The notes below the pieces were generated by a model. It had not been told where the DNA came from. It ran no database searches and worked only from the letters and a program-made list of their open reading frames with translations. The position numbers and the translations under genes were made by a program. DNA of 64,000 nucleotides from Marinicauda salina (GTDB lineage: Bacteria; Pseudomonadota; Alphaproteobacteria; Caulobacterales; Maricaulaceae). Within the stretch, counting starts at the first letter, position 1; every line of letters begins with the position of its first letter. Positions 1 through 9,264 of the stretch are shown piece after piece. The DNA is taken from positions 1 to 64,000 of the forward strand of contig NZ_QEXV01000006.1 of NCBI RefSeq assembly GCF_003122085.1. The letters are read 5' to 3'.

Positions 1-49
1 TCGGTTCTCCTAAATGGACGCCGACGCAATGATCGAGGGGAGCACGCCC

Positions 50-187
50 ATGGGCCGCACGATCTTCGCCGCGTTCAGCCTGGCGCTGGGGCTGGCCGCC
101 GCCGCTTGCGGGCAGGCCGAGGAAGGGGGAGCAAAACGTGGCGACGCGCTCGCCGTCGATAAGCCGCCGGCCTCGAGGCCGCCTCGC
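50..187 (+). other. Possible lipoprotein signal peptide, reading frame not closed
   Basis: An ATG at 50 opens a frame that reads like a lipoprotein leader: a short basic start, a hydrophobic stretch (AFSLALGLAAAAC) and a lipobox-like cysteine near residue 20, followed by a small charged segment. The frame does not stop before gatB and runs on antisense through it, so no proper gene end is visible. It may be a small lipoprotein gene whose end was lost by a frameshift near the A-run at 133-136, or chance. A self-complementary 14-mer at 168-181 lies between it and the gatB stop. I cannot name it. Confidence 0.25.
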
Positions 188-190
188 CCC

Positions 191-1708
<1,518 letters not shown>

Positions 1709-1836
1709 GAGGATGCAGTCCCGGTCTCGATTGTCTCGAAGCGCGTTTCTTCGGTCGAACGCGCGGCCGGGTCAAGGCGGGTGACGTCCTGCGGCGGCTG
1801 CGCGGTCGTTCACGTGGCCATGACGCCATCATCGCC

Positions 1837-1903
1837 TGTCATCGCCGGGCTTGTCCCGGCGATCCAGCCTCTTCTGGATGGCCGGAACAAGTCCGGCCAT
1901 GAC
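1837..1903. repeat. Two-part palindromic intergenic repeat
   Basis: Two stem-loops sit back to back. The first is centred on cgccgggcttgtcccggcg (about 1843-1861). The second is centred on ggccggaacaagtccggcc (about 1879-1897). Translated, such repeats read VMAGLVPAIQ, a fragment common in alphaproteobacterial intergenic repeats. A second copy with the two halves in the opposite order is at 31256-31340. It lies in the gap upstream of gatB. Confidence 0.8.
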
Positions 1904-1958
1904 GAATGCGCGCAATGTGAACCCACTTGCCGCAGTCGCGCCGGCTCCCCTCATCTCA

Positions 1959-1983
1959 CTTCTCCCCTCCGGGAGGGGAGAAG
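1959..1983. repeat. Palindromic C/G-block hairpin
   Basis: A perfect-arm hairpin, cttctcccctcc followed by ggaggggagaag. The same arms occur at 31156-31180. In both places the hairpin sits close to the VMAGLVPAIQ-type repeat, so the two repeat types may travel or accumulate together. Confidence 0.7.
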
Positions 1984-2040
1984 GGACGTAAACCTCGCGC
2001 CCTTCTCTCCAATAGAGACGCCAAGCGCCCATCCTTCGAG

Positions 2041-2113
2041 GCCCGATCCCCTCATCCAGAGGTGCGACCCCGGCCTTGAGCCGGGGGAGCCTCGAACGAG
2101 CAGGGGATCGGGC
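2041..2113. repeat. Nested inverted repeat, 73 bp
   Basis: The outer arms gcccgatcccct (2041-2052) and aggggatcgggc (2102-2113) are exact reverse complements. An inner hairpin ccccggccttgagccgggg (2069-2087) lies between them. A further small hairpin (cgcctcag/ctgaggcg, 2113-2129) follows, just downstream of the quinone reductase stop, and could help end its transcript. The remainder of the 450-base gap 1709-2158 shows no coding signal. Confidence 0.7.
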
Positions 2114-2158
2114 GCCTCAGGCTGAGGCGAGCGGCGAGGCGAAGACTCCGTTCGCCCG

Positions 2159-3145
2159 CTACGCGGTCTTCACCACCACCGCGCCGATGCGGTCGCCGGA
2201 CTCGACGAGCTCGTGGGCGCCGACGGCGTGCTCGAGCGGGAACACCGCCGAGACCGGCAGCTTGAGCGCGGCCTCGTTGAGCGCGCTGGTGATGTCGTGG
2301 ACCGCCGCGGCGCGCTGCTCCGGCGTCGCGTTGAGCACGAGGATCGGCTGGATGCGCACATTCTTCTGCATCAGACGGTAGATCGGGACCGTCGGCTCGC
2401 GTTCGGCCTCGGAGCCGTAGACGGCGACGACGCCCTGGTTGCGCATGATCTCGACGGTGGTCGGCAGATTGCCGCCGAACTCGACCTCGACGAGATGGTC
2501 GACGCCGGTTCCCCCGGTCGCGGTCATGACCGCGTCGACGACGTCCTGGCGGCGATAATCAATGGCGAGATCAGCGCCGGCCGCGTAGGCCGCCTCGGCC
2601 TTCTCCGGGCTGGAGATCGTGGCGAGCACCTGGCCGGCGCCGGCCCATTTCGCCAGCTGGATCGCGGCCTGGCCGACCATGCCCGCCCCGCCGGTCACGA
2701 GCACGGTCTCGCCCTCGACGGGTCCGTTGCAGAAGACCGCGCGGTGGGCGGTCATCGCCGGGACGCCGATCGCCGCGCCCTCCTCGAACTCGACATGGTC
2801 GGGCAGCGCGACCGCGTTCTCCGCCGGGACGGCGCAGACTTCCGCGCAGGTTCCCCGCGCCCGGCGCGCCGCCGCGCCGTAGAGCCAGACGCGTTCGCCG
2901 ATGCGGCCCGGCTCGACGCCCTCGCCCACCGAGCGGATCACGCCGGCGCCGTCGGAATGCGGCGTCTGGCGCTTGAAGATCATCGGGCCGCGCTTGCCCG
3001 CGCGCATCTTCACGTCGACGGGATTGACCCCGGAGGCGTGGACGAAGACGGCGACCTCGCCCGGGCCGGGCTCGGGCGGATCGACCTCGCCCAGGGTGAG
3101 CACGTCGGCGGCCGGGCCCTGCTCCTCGTACCAGATCGCCTTCAT
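2159..3145 (-). CDS. NADPH:quinone reductase, zinc-free MDR family
   Basis: The 328-residue protein belongs to the zeta-crystallin/quinone oxidoreductase branch of the medium-chain dehydrogenases. It has an N-terminal GroES-like domain (start MKAIWYEEQGP) and a Rossmann fold with the nucleotide-binding turn VTGGAGMVGQAAIQLAK near residue 145. The catalytic zinc ligands of alcohol dehydrogenases are absent, as expected for quinone reductases. The ATG at 3145 overlaps the stop of the upstream membrane gene as ATGA, so the two are probably translationally coupled. The frame stays open further upstream, but that part encodes only low-complexity residues. The physiological substrate cannot be told. 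Confidence 0.9.
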   Translation of the reverse strand: MKAIWYEEQGPAADVLTLGEVDPPEPGPGEVAVFVHASGVNPVDVKMRAGKRGPMIFKRQTPHSDGAGVIRSVGEGVEPGRIGERVWLYGAAARRARGTCAEVCAVPAENAVALPDHVEFEEGAAIGVPAMTAHRAVFCNGPVEGETVLVTGGAGMVGQAAIQLAKWAGAGQVLATISSPEKAEAAYAAGADLAIDYRRQDVVDAVMTATGGTGVDHLVEVEFGGNLPTTVEIMRNQGVVAVYGSEAEREPTVPIYRLMQKNVRIQPILVLNATPEQRAAAVHDITSALNEAALKLPVSAVFPLEHAVGAHELVESGDRIGAVVVKTA

Positions 3146-3357
3146 TGCTCGTCCCGTTCGTCGCCGTCGGCCATGCGGTCGATCGCGGCCTTGAGGCGCG
3201 CGAAAAAGATCACGTTGAGGATGCCCAGACCGCCCGCGACCAGCAGCGTGATCCCGATCGCGGTCTGCAGCCCGCCCTCGCCGAGCCGGCCCGAGGCCAG
3301 CAGCGAGCCGAGAATGGCGACGAGGCCGAAGCCGATCATGATCAGGCGGCGGGTCAT
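3142..3357 (-). CDS. Small two-helix membrane protein
   Basis: A 71-residue protein with a basic start (MTRRLIMIGFGLVA), one hydrophobic segment at about 6-22, a second at about 31-52, and a charged tail (DRMADGDERDEQ). It ends in ATGA overlap with the quinone reductase gene, so it is the first gene of that pair. The function is unknown. The clean coupling and a hydrophobic profile unlike shadow frames argue that it is real. Confidence 0.65.
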   Translation of the reverse strand: MTRRLIMIGFGLVAILGSLLASGRLGEGGLQTAIGITLLVAGGLGILNVIFFARLKAAIDRMADGDERDEQ

Positions 3358-3465
3358 ACGTCAGGCTTCCCCTCAATCGTCCGCGTCGCTCCCCCGCGAA
3401 CAGGTTCGGGCGGATGCATCCATTCCTGAAACCCTGCCTCCCATTCGGTCGGACGGGCGTTCACT

Positions 3466-3604
3466 TCACCCCACCCCGGCCCTCCCCTCAAGGGGAGGGA
3501 TTCAGCTCCGGCCGACGCGACGAGCTTACGCGCCTTCGATGTCACTAAAGCCCTCCCTCCCCTTGATGGGGAGGGTCGCGAGCGCAGCGAGCGGGGTGGG
3601 GTGA
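3466..3604. repeat. Composite element with 12-bp terminal inverted repeats
   Basis: The ends tcaccccacccc (3466-3477) and ggggtggggtga (3593-3604) are exact inverted repeats. Inside are two stem-loops: ccctcccctcaaggggaggg at the left and ccctccccttgatggggaggg at the right. A related unit (3630-3690) with C-rich and G-rich blocks follows. A second element of the same design lies after panC (39600-39720). No gene is seen in the 356-base gap 3358-3713. Confidence 0.75.
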
Positions 3605-3713
3605 CGACCGAGGGGCGCTCTACGCTCGCCCCCCACCCGGCCGGACCTTCGGTCCGTCCACCCTCCCCGCGGAGGGGGAGGGAGGGCGCGCGTCGCAACT
3701 GACGCCTAGCGTA

Positions 3714-4295
3714 TCAAGCCGAAGCGAGGGTGGCGGTCACGACCCAGGCCGCGCCGAAAACGATCAGCGAGAAAGCGAGGAGGTCGTAAGTCTCGTTTCG
3801 CAGAAGCGGGTTTTGTAGCGAAGCAGACCGTATCCCTCTTCCTCCAAAAGCGGAACGCGCCAGCGCCTTCTTCTTCTGAAGCATCCAGCTGAACAGCGTC
3901 ACGACTGCAGAGAGAGCGAATGGGCTCACCACCCAACCGGAACCAATTGGCGATTCCTCGCCAATAGTAGCGTCGACCATGAAACCGGTCGCCGCGATGG
4001 CGATCGCCAATAGCGCGGCTCGAAGGCCGTCCGCCGCCTCATCAGCTCTGCTTGAACCATTCGGCGTCCAGTCACGACGCCTAATCGGGCAAATGACCAA
4101 GACAAGCACGATTACAAAGTAAATGACTACGACAAGCGCCACCCAGCACCAATTGCTTATAACGAAACTCACCACCGCGCCGAAGACGACTGAAGCGACC
4201 GCAATACCGAAATAACGCCACCAATCACACCAAAGGCTCGCCAACGGGGTGGAACATTTCTCGGTATAGACCTTGCGCAACCCTACCCCCACCAC
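3714..4295 (-). CDS. Multispanning membrane protein of unknown function
   Basis: The 193-residue product has about five hydrophobic segments: roughly 28-48, 50-70, 92-110, 118-140 and 170-190. A basic loop (CPIRRRDW) and a KKK-containing loop lie between them. No family is recognised. The start is uncertain: the frame opens at GTG 4295, inside the end of gatA, and a TTG at 4280 is an alternative. Base composition is visibly lower in GC than in all neighbours, with stretches such as attacaaagtaaatgac, and the protein is rich in Trp and Cys. This suggests later acquisition. Gene direction is the same as gatA. Confidence 0.6.
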   Translation of the reverse strand: MVGVGLRKVYTEKCSTPLASLWCDWWRYFGIAVASVVFGAVVSFVISNWCWVALVVVIYFVIVLVLVICPIRRRDWTPNGSSRADEAADGLRAALLAIAIAATGFMVDATIGEESPIGSGWVVSPFALSAVVTLFSWMLQKKKALARSAFGGRGIRSASLQNPLLRNETYDLLAFSLIVFGAAWVVTATLASA

Positions 4296-5764
4296 TTCTC
4301 CGGCCTGGCGTCGAAGCCCGCGGCGTCCTCGAGCGCGGCGGCGACGGAGAACATGGTCTCCTCGTCGAGCGCCCTGGTGATCACCTGCAGGCCCAGGGGC
4401 AGGCCCTGGCCGTCAAGCCCGGCGGGCACCGAGATCGCGGGAACGCCGGCGATGTTCGCCGTCACCGTGAAGATGTCGTTCAGGTACATCTCGATCGGGC
4501 TGGCGTCGGCCTTCGAGCCGATCGGGAAGGCCGCGCTCGGCGTCGTCGGCGTCAAGAGCGCGTCGACCTTCCCGAAGGCGGCGTTGAAGTCCTCGAGGAT
4601 GCGCCGGCGCACCTTCAGCGCCTTGAGATAATACGCGTCGTAATAACCCGCCGAGAGCACGTAGGTCCCGATCAGCACCCGGCGCTGGACCTCGTGGCCG
4701 AAGCCCGCGCCGCGGGTCTTCTCGTAGGTGTCGATCAGGTCCTCGCCCTCGACGCGCGCGCCGTAGCGCATGCCGTCGAACCGGGCGAGGTTCGACGAGG
4801 CCTCCGCCGGGGCGATGATGTAGTAGGCCGGCAGGGCGTATTTCGTCAGCGGCAGCGAGACGTCGACGATCTCGGCGCCGGCGGCCTTGAGCCACTCCAC
4901 GCCCTCGGCCCAGAGCTTCTCGATCTCGTCGGGCATGCCGTCCATGCGGTATTCCTTCGGCACGCCGATGCGCAGGCCCTTCACGGACTTGCCGACGGCG
5001 GCCTCGAAATCGGGAACCTCGCCGGGATGGCTGGTGGAGTCCTTCGGGTCGTGGCCGGCCATCTCGCGGGTGAGGATGGCGCTGTCGCGGACGGTCTTCG
5101 CCACCGGACCCGGGTGATCCAGCGACGAGGCGAACGCCACCGCGCCCCAGCGCGAGCAACGCCCGTAGGTCGGCTTCACCCCAACGAGCCCGGTGAAGGC
5201 CGCCGGCTGGCGGATCGAGCCGCCGGTGTCGGTGCCGGTGCCGCCGTAGGAGATGCCCGCCGCGACCGCCGCCGTCGAGCCGCCCGACGAGCCGCCGGGC
5301 ACGAGGTTTTCGCTCGAGCCCTTCGCCCGCCAGGGATTGACCACCGGGCCGGTGCAGGCGGTCTCGTTCGACGAGCCCATGGCGAACTCGTCCATCGCGG
5401 TCTTGGCGAAGAACACCGCCCCGGCGTTCCAGAGATTGGCCGAGATCGTGGACTCGTAGGTCGGCGTGAAGCCCTTGAGGATGTTCGACGAGGCCGTCGT
5501 CTCGACGCCCTCCACCGCGAACAGGTCCTTCATCGCGACCGGCACGCCCTCGAGCGGACGCGCTTCGCCCTTGGCGATGCGCTCGTCGCTGGCCATCGCC
5601 ATGGCCAGCGCGCGCTCGCGGTCGATCACGCAGAAGCAGTTGAGATCCGGCTGGGCGGCCTCGGCGGCGTCGACGACGAAGTCGGCGAGCTCGACGGCGG
5701 TGAAGTCTTTCTTCTTCAGGCCCTTGGCGGCCTCGACGAGCGTCAGGGAGGCGAAGTCGGTCAT
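4283..5764 (-). CDS. gatA: Glutamyl-tRNA(Gln) amidotransferase subunit A
   Basis: GatA is the glutaminase/amidase subunit that supplies ammonia to GatB through an internal channel. The 493-residue protein carries the full amidase signature triad: Lys79 in VAMKDLF, the cis-Ser in GGSSGGS at about 159-160, and the nucleophile Ser183 in [12 protein letters not shown]. Length is typical. The ATG lies two bases after the gatC stop, so gatC and gatA form an operon. Its end overlaps the possible start of the low-GC membrane gene by 13 bases. Confidence 0.97.
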   Translation of the reverse strand: MTDFASLTLVEAAKGLKKKDFTAVELADFVVDAAEAAQPDLNCFCVIDRERALAMAMASDERIAKGEARPLEGVPVAMKDLFAVEGVETTASSNILKGFTPTYESTISANLWNAGAVFFAKTAMDEFAMGSSNETACTGPVVNPWRAKGSSENLVPGGSSGGSTAAVAAGISYGGTGTDTGGSIRQPAAFTGLVGVKPTYGRCSRWGAVAFASSLDHPGPVAKTVRDSAILTREMAGHDPKDSTSHPGEVPDFEAAVGKSVKGLRIGVPKEYRMDGMPDEIEKLWAEGVEWLKAAGAEIVDVSLPLTKYALPAYYIIAPAEASSNLARFDGMRYGARVEGEDLIDTYEKTRGAGFGHEVQRRVLIGTYVLSAGYYDAYYLKALKVRRRILEDFNAAFGKVDALLTPTTPSAAFPIGSKADASPIEMYLNDIFTVTANIAGVPAISVPAGLDGQGLPLGLQVITRALDEETMFSVAAALEDAAGFDARPEKWWG

Positions 5765-5766
5765 GT

Positions 5767-6054
5767 CTACTCCACGCTCTTGGGCACGACGAAGAAGCCC
5801 TCTTCGGCCTTCGGCGCGTTCTTCAGCACCTGGTCCTGGATCTCCCCGTCGGTGACGGCGTCATCGCGCATCGGCAGCGGGGTGGTCAGCGGCGTCGTCA
5901 TCGGCTCGGCGTCGGCGGCGTCGACCTCGGCGAGCTGGTCGATCCAGTCGAGAATGCCGTTGAGCTCCTCGGTGAGCTTCTCCAGGCGGTCGGCCGGCTC
6001 GGCGATGCGCGCGAGCTGCGCGATGCGCCGGACGTCGTCTTGCGTGACGGACAT
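5767..6054 (-). CDS. gatC: Glutamyl-tRNA(Gln) amidotransferase subunit C
   Basis: GatC is the small subunit that wraps around and stabilises GatA-GatB. I place the start at ATG 6054 ([17 protein letters not shown]), giving 95 residues, the usual GatC size. The longer open frame adds residues with no family resemblance. The motif [20 protein letters not shown] near the C-terminus is the conserved GatC tail that inserts at the GatA interface. It is the first gene of gatC-gatA and divergent from ruvX. Confidence 0.95.
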   Translation of the reverse strand: MSVTQDDVRRIAQLARIAEPADRLEKLTEELNGILDWIDQLAEVDAADAEPMTTPLTTPLPMRDDAVTDGEIQDQVLKNAPKAEEGFFVVPKSVE

Positions 6055-6223
6055 GACAGGCTCCGGTTTTCGGGGCGGATTCCGAAGCGCGTGCGTAGCA
6101 ACGGCGGGGGGAACGCGCAAGCTGGGAGGGTTGCTGCTTCGCTTCTCTCATCGAGCATCGTCAATCCCGAGGCCGCGGGCTGTCGGGACCCAGAGATCGA
6201 ATGGCGCAGCGCGCACTCTCTGG

Positions 6224-6247
6224 GTTCCCGCCTTCGCGGGAATGACG
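6224..6247. repeat. Short palindromic repeat (PAKAGT type)
   Basis: The sequence ttcccgccttcgcgggaatga forms a small hairpin. Read on the minus strand it gives the peptide VIPAKAGTQ, a common signature of interspersed proteobacterial repeats. It lies in the 262-base divergent gap between gatC and ruvX, in which no clear promoter could be picked out. Confidence 0.6.
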
Positions 6248-6316
6248 ACAGCGGGGGAGGAAGGGGCGAGACCGCCCCCCCTTCCCTCGCCGGCCGCGGC
6301 GGCGTACATCGCGGCC

Positions 6317-6793
6317 ATGCTCTTCATGAACCCCGCCCATCTGCCGCCCGGCCCGCTGATGGCCGTCGATCCCGGTTCGAAGACGCTGGGGATCGCGGCG
6401 TGCAATTCCGACCGCACGGTCGTCACGCCGGTGACCACCATCAAGCGGGTGAAGTTCACGAAGGACGCCGAGGAACTCCTGCGCCTCTACGACGAGCGCA
6501 AGTGCGCCGGGCTCATCGTGGGCCTGCCGCTGCACATGGAGGGCGGCGAAGGCGGCCGGGCGCAGTCGGCGCGCTCCTTCGTGACGAACCTGCTGCGCGT
6601 GCGCGACATCCCCGTCGCCTTCCAGGACGAGCGCCTGTCGACGGTCGCCGCCGAGGATCGCCTCATCGAGGCCGAGATCCCGGCGGGCAAGCGCAAGGAC
6701 ATGATCGACGCCGAGGCGGCGGCGGGCATCCTGCAGGCCGCGCTCGACCAGATCGCGGGCGCCTCGGAGTCCGACATGGGCTACAAGTTTTGA
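6317..6793 (+). CDS. ruvX: Putative pre-16S rRNA nuclease / RuvX-YqgF family
   Basis: The 158-residue protein has the RNase H-like YqgF fold. It starts the core with LMAVDPGSKTLGIA, which supplies the first catalytic aspartate, and contains VGLPLHMEGGEGGRAQSA and the FQDERLSTVAAEDRL motif typical of the family. YqgF trims the 5' end of 16S rRNA; the older name RuvX refers to a proposed Holliday junction role. ATG 6317 is taken as the start; ATG 6326 is equally possible. Its stop overlaps the TTG start of the next gene. Confidence 0.92.
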   Translation: MLFMNPAHLPPGPLMAVDPGSKTLGIAACNSDRTVVTPVTTIKRVKFTKDAEELLRLYDERKCAGLIVGLPLHMEGGEGGRAQSARSFVTNLLRVRDIPVAFQDERLSTVAAEDRLIEAEIPAGKRKDMIDAEAAAGILQAALDQIAGASESDMGYKF

Positions 6794-7707
6794 CGCCGGT
6801 CTTCGACGCGCTGGTTCCGATCTTCGGCGTGATCGGCATCGGCTGGGCGCTCAGGAAGTCGCGGCTCGTGCGCCTCGAGCTGTGGCCGGGCGTCAACCGC
6901 CTGTCCTACCAGGCGCTGCTGCCCGCGCTCCTGTTCTCGGTGATCTCGACGGCCGATTACGCCGGCCTGCCCGCCGGCCCCTTCCTCGCCGCGGCCGTGC
7001 TCGGCTTCGCCTCGATGGGCGCGATCGCGCTGGCCTTGAAGCCTCTGCCCGTGGACGGGCCGGCCTACACCAGCCTGTTCCAGGGCGCGGTGCGCTGGAA
7101 CGGCTTCGTGCTGCTGGCGCTGGCGCTGTCGGTCTTCGGCGAGGAAGGCGCCGCGCTCGCCGCCCTGGTCTTCGCGCCGACCGTGCCGCTGATCAACGTG
7201 ATGTGCGTGGCCGTGCTCACCGTCTGGGGCGCGAGCGAGACCAAACCCGACATCCGGCGCGTGACCATGCGCATCGTCACCAACCCGCTCATCCTGGCCT
7301 GCCTGGCCGGCGCGGCGGCCAATGCGCTCGGCTGGTTCCAGACCGGGCCGATCGCCGACACCGCCGCGCTGGCTGGACGCGCCGCCCTGCCGCTTATCCT
7401 CTTGGCCATCGGCGCGGGACTCGACTTCTCCGCGCTCAGGGCCCGGCCGCGCCTGCTCGCGCTCTCGGTGACGCTCAAGCTGATGGTCGCCCCGGCGATC
7501 TTCTACGGCATCGGGACCCTGCTCGGCGTCGAAGGATTGGCGCTGGCCGTGCTCACCGCGATCGGGGCGACGCCCGGCGCGGCGGCCTCCTACGTGCTGG
7601 CGAGCGAGATGGGCGGCGACGCCCGGCTGATGGCCGGCCACGTCACCGCGACCACGCTGATCGCCTTCGCCACGCTGCCGTTCTGGGTGTGGATCGCGAC
7701 GGGCTGA
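6790..7707 (+). CDS. AEC family transporter (auxin efflux carrier type)
   Basis: The 305-residue membrane protein has about ten hydrophobic segments in two halves, matching the AEC/BASS-like fold. The first segment is FDALVPIFGVIGIGWALRK, the typical AEC opening, and the second half contains LPLILLAIGAGLDF. The start is the TTG at 6790, which overlaps the ruvX stop as TTGA. No ATG with suitable length exists and the frame is in register there. Substrates of bacterial AEC proteins are often malate or other organic acids, but nothing here fixes the substrate. It converges with the GNAT gene, stops three bases apart. Confidence 0.85.
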   Translation: MTPVFDALVPIFGVIGIGWALRKSRLVRLELWPGVNRLSYQALLPALLFSVISTADYAGLPAGPFLAAAVLGFASMGAIALALKPLPVDGPAYTSLFQGAVRWNGFVLLALALSVFGEEGAALAALVFAPTVPLINVMCVAVLTVWGASETKPDIRRVTMRIVTNPLILACLAGAAANALGWFQTGPIADTAALAGRAALPLILLAIGAGLDFSALRARPRLLALSVTLKLMVAPAIFYGIGTLLGVEGLALAVLTAIGATPGAAASYVLASEMGGDARLMAGHVTATTLIAFATLPFWVWIATG

Positions 7708-7710
7708 GGC

Positions 7711-8217
7711 TCAGTCCACGCCGACCACGTCACTGCGGCGCTCGAGCAGCAGCGTGTCGCGCCAGCGCCCGGCGAGCGGGCCGTAGCCCATGCGCCCGAC
7801 CCGTTCGCGCCGCCCCACGACCCGGAACCCGCAGCGCTCGTGCAGTCTCACCGAGCTCTCGTTCTCCGGGAAGATGCCCGCCTGCAGCGTCCAGATGCCC
7901 TCCGCCTCCGAGGCGGCGACCATGGCCTCGAGCAGCGCCTTGCCCACGCCCCGGCCGCGGGCGGCCTTGCTCACATAGACGGTGACCTCGCCGATCCCGC
8001 CATAGACGCAACGGTCCGAGACCGGGCTCAGGACCGCCCATCCCAGCACCGCGCCGTCGTCCTCGGCGACGAGCCGCGGAGCGGCCATCTTGCTCGCGTC
8101 GAATTCGTTCCAGTCGGGCGGCTCGGATTCAAAGGTGGCGTGACCGGTCTCGACGCCCTCGGCGTAAATTGCCAGCACCGCATCGGCGTCGGTTTCGCGC
8201 ATTTCGCGTATCCGCAT
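7711..8217 (-). CDS. GNAT N-acetyltransferase, phosphinothricin acetyltransferase-like
   Basis: The 168-residue product matches the Pat/YncA branch of the GNAT superfamily. It opens with MRIREMRETDADAVLAIYAEG, and the acetyl-CoA binding motif A reads VSKAARGRGVGKALLEAMV, with the RGRGVG pyrophosphate loop. The end motif LHERCGFRVVGRRERVG is also typical. It probably acetylates a small amine or amino acid analogue. Its gene is divergent from pyrB (70-base gap) and converges with the AEC gene. ATG 8217 is chosen because the family motif begins there; the very long upstream open frame is antisense shadow. Confidence 0.88.
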   Translation of the reverse strand: MRIREMRETDADAVLAIYAEGVETGHATFESEPPDWNEFDASKMAAPRLVAEDDGAVLGWAVLSPVSDRCVYGGIGEVTVYVSKAARGRGVGKALLEAMVAASEAEGIWTLQAGIFPENESSVRLHERCGFRVVGRRERVGRMGYGPLAGRWRDTLLLERRSDVVGVD

Positions 8218-8286
8218 GATCCGCGCGCCCTTGCTCCGATTCCCCGCGCCGCTTATACCGCCGCGACGCCCTCGCGGGGAGGCCTG

Positions 8287-9261
8287 ATGCCGCGCGCGAC
8301 CTTCAGCTACGACTTTCCCCATCGGAACCTGCTCTCCGTCGGCGACCTCAATCCGCTGGACGTGCAGATGCTGTTCGACCGGGCGGGCGAGCATTTCGAG
8401 CGCAACCGCACGCGCGACAAGAAGCTCGACAGCCTGCGCGGGCTCACCCAGATCAACCTCTTCTTCGAGCCGTCGACGCGGACGCAGGCGAGCTTCGAGC
8501 TGGCCGGAAAGCGTCTCGGCGCCGACGTCGTCAATTTCTCGGCGAGCAGCTCTTCGACGAAGAAGGGCGAGAGCCTGGCCGACACGGCGGGCACGCTGGC
8601 GGCGATGCGGCCCGACCTGCTGGTCGTGCGCCATTCCAGCCCGGGCGCGGCGGCCTTCGTCGCCGACATCGCCGGGGTGGCGACCGTCAACGCCGGCGAC
8701 GGCGCCAACGAGCATCCCACCCAGGCGCTGCTCGACGCCTTCACGCTCACGCGCCGCTGGGGCGAGATCGGCGGCCGGCGCATCGCCATCGTCGGCGACA
8801 TCCTGCACTCGCGCGTCGCCCGTTCGGCGGTCGGGCTGTTCAATCTGCTCAACGCCGCGGTCCGGCTGTGCGGGCCGGCGACGCTGCTGCCCGACGACGC
8901 CGACCGCTGGGGCGCGACGGTCTTCCACGATCTCGACCGCGCCGTGGAAGGCTGCGACGCGGTGATGGCGCTCCGCATCCAGCGCGAGCGCATGGCGCCG
9001 GGGTTGATCCCGTCCGAGCGCGAGTACCACGCGCTCTACGGGCTGACCCATGACAAGCTGGAGACCGCGCGGCCCGACTGCCTCGTCATGCATCCCGGCC
9101 CGATGAATCGCGGCGTCGAGATCGACTCCGCGCTCGCCGACGATCCCGAGCGCTCGCTCGTGCTGGAACAGGTCGAGTGCGGCGTCGCCGTGCGCATGGC
9201 GATCCTGGAGATGCTCGCCGGCCGCGCGCCGAACATGCGCTGGTCGGACGCGGAGGACTGA
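8287..9261 (+). CDS. pyrB: Aspartate carbamoyltransferase, catalytic subunit
   Basis: PyrB joins carbamoyl phosphate and aspartate, the first committed step of pyrimidine synthesis. The 324-residue protein has the carbamoyl-phosphate loop STRT (residues 63-66, in FFEPSTRTQASFE), the SSSTKKGESLADT loop, HPTQ, and the aspartate-binding region HPGPMNRGVEI. No pyrI regulatory-chain gene is nearby. Instead a dihydroorotase-like gene follows after three bases, the arrangement of ATCase types that assemble with an inactive DHOase homologue. Start ATG 8287 gives the normal N-terminus. Confidence 0.97.
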   Translation: MPRATFSYDFPHRNLLSVGDLNPLDVQMLFDRAGEHFERNRTRDKKLDSLRGLTQINLFFEPSTRTQASFELAGKRLGADVVNFSASSSSTKKGESLADTAGTLAAMRPDLLVVRHSSPGAAAFVADIAGVATVNAGDGANEHPTQALLDAFTLTRRWGEIGGRRIAIVGDILHSRVARSAVGLFNLLNAAVRLCGPATLLPDDADRWGATVFHDLDRAVEGCDAVMALRIQRERMAPGLIPSEREYHALYGLTHDKLETARPDCLVMHPGPMNRGVEIDSALADDPERSLVLEQVECGVAVRMAILEMLAGRAPNMRWSDAED

Positions 9262-9264
9262 CCC

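Noticed and set aside
4694-6316. Long plus-strand open frame opposite gatA-gatC running into ruvX
   Set aside because: Only the part from 6317 matches a protein family. The upstream part is antisense of gatA and gatC.
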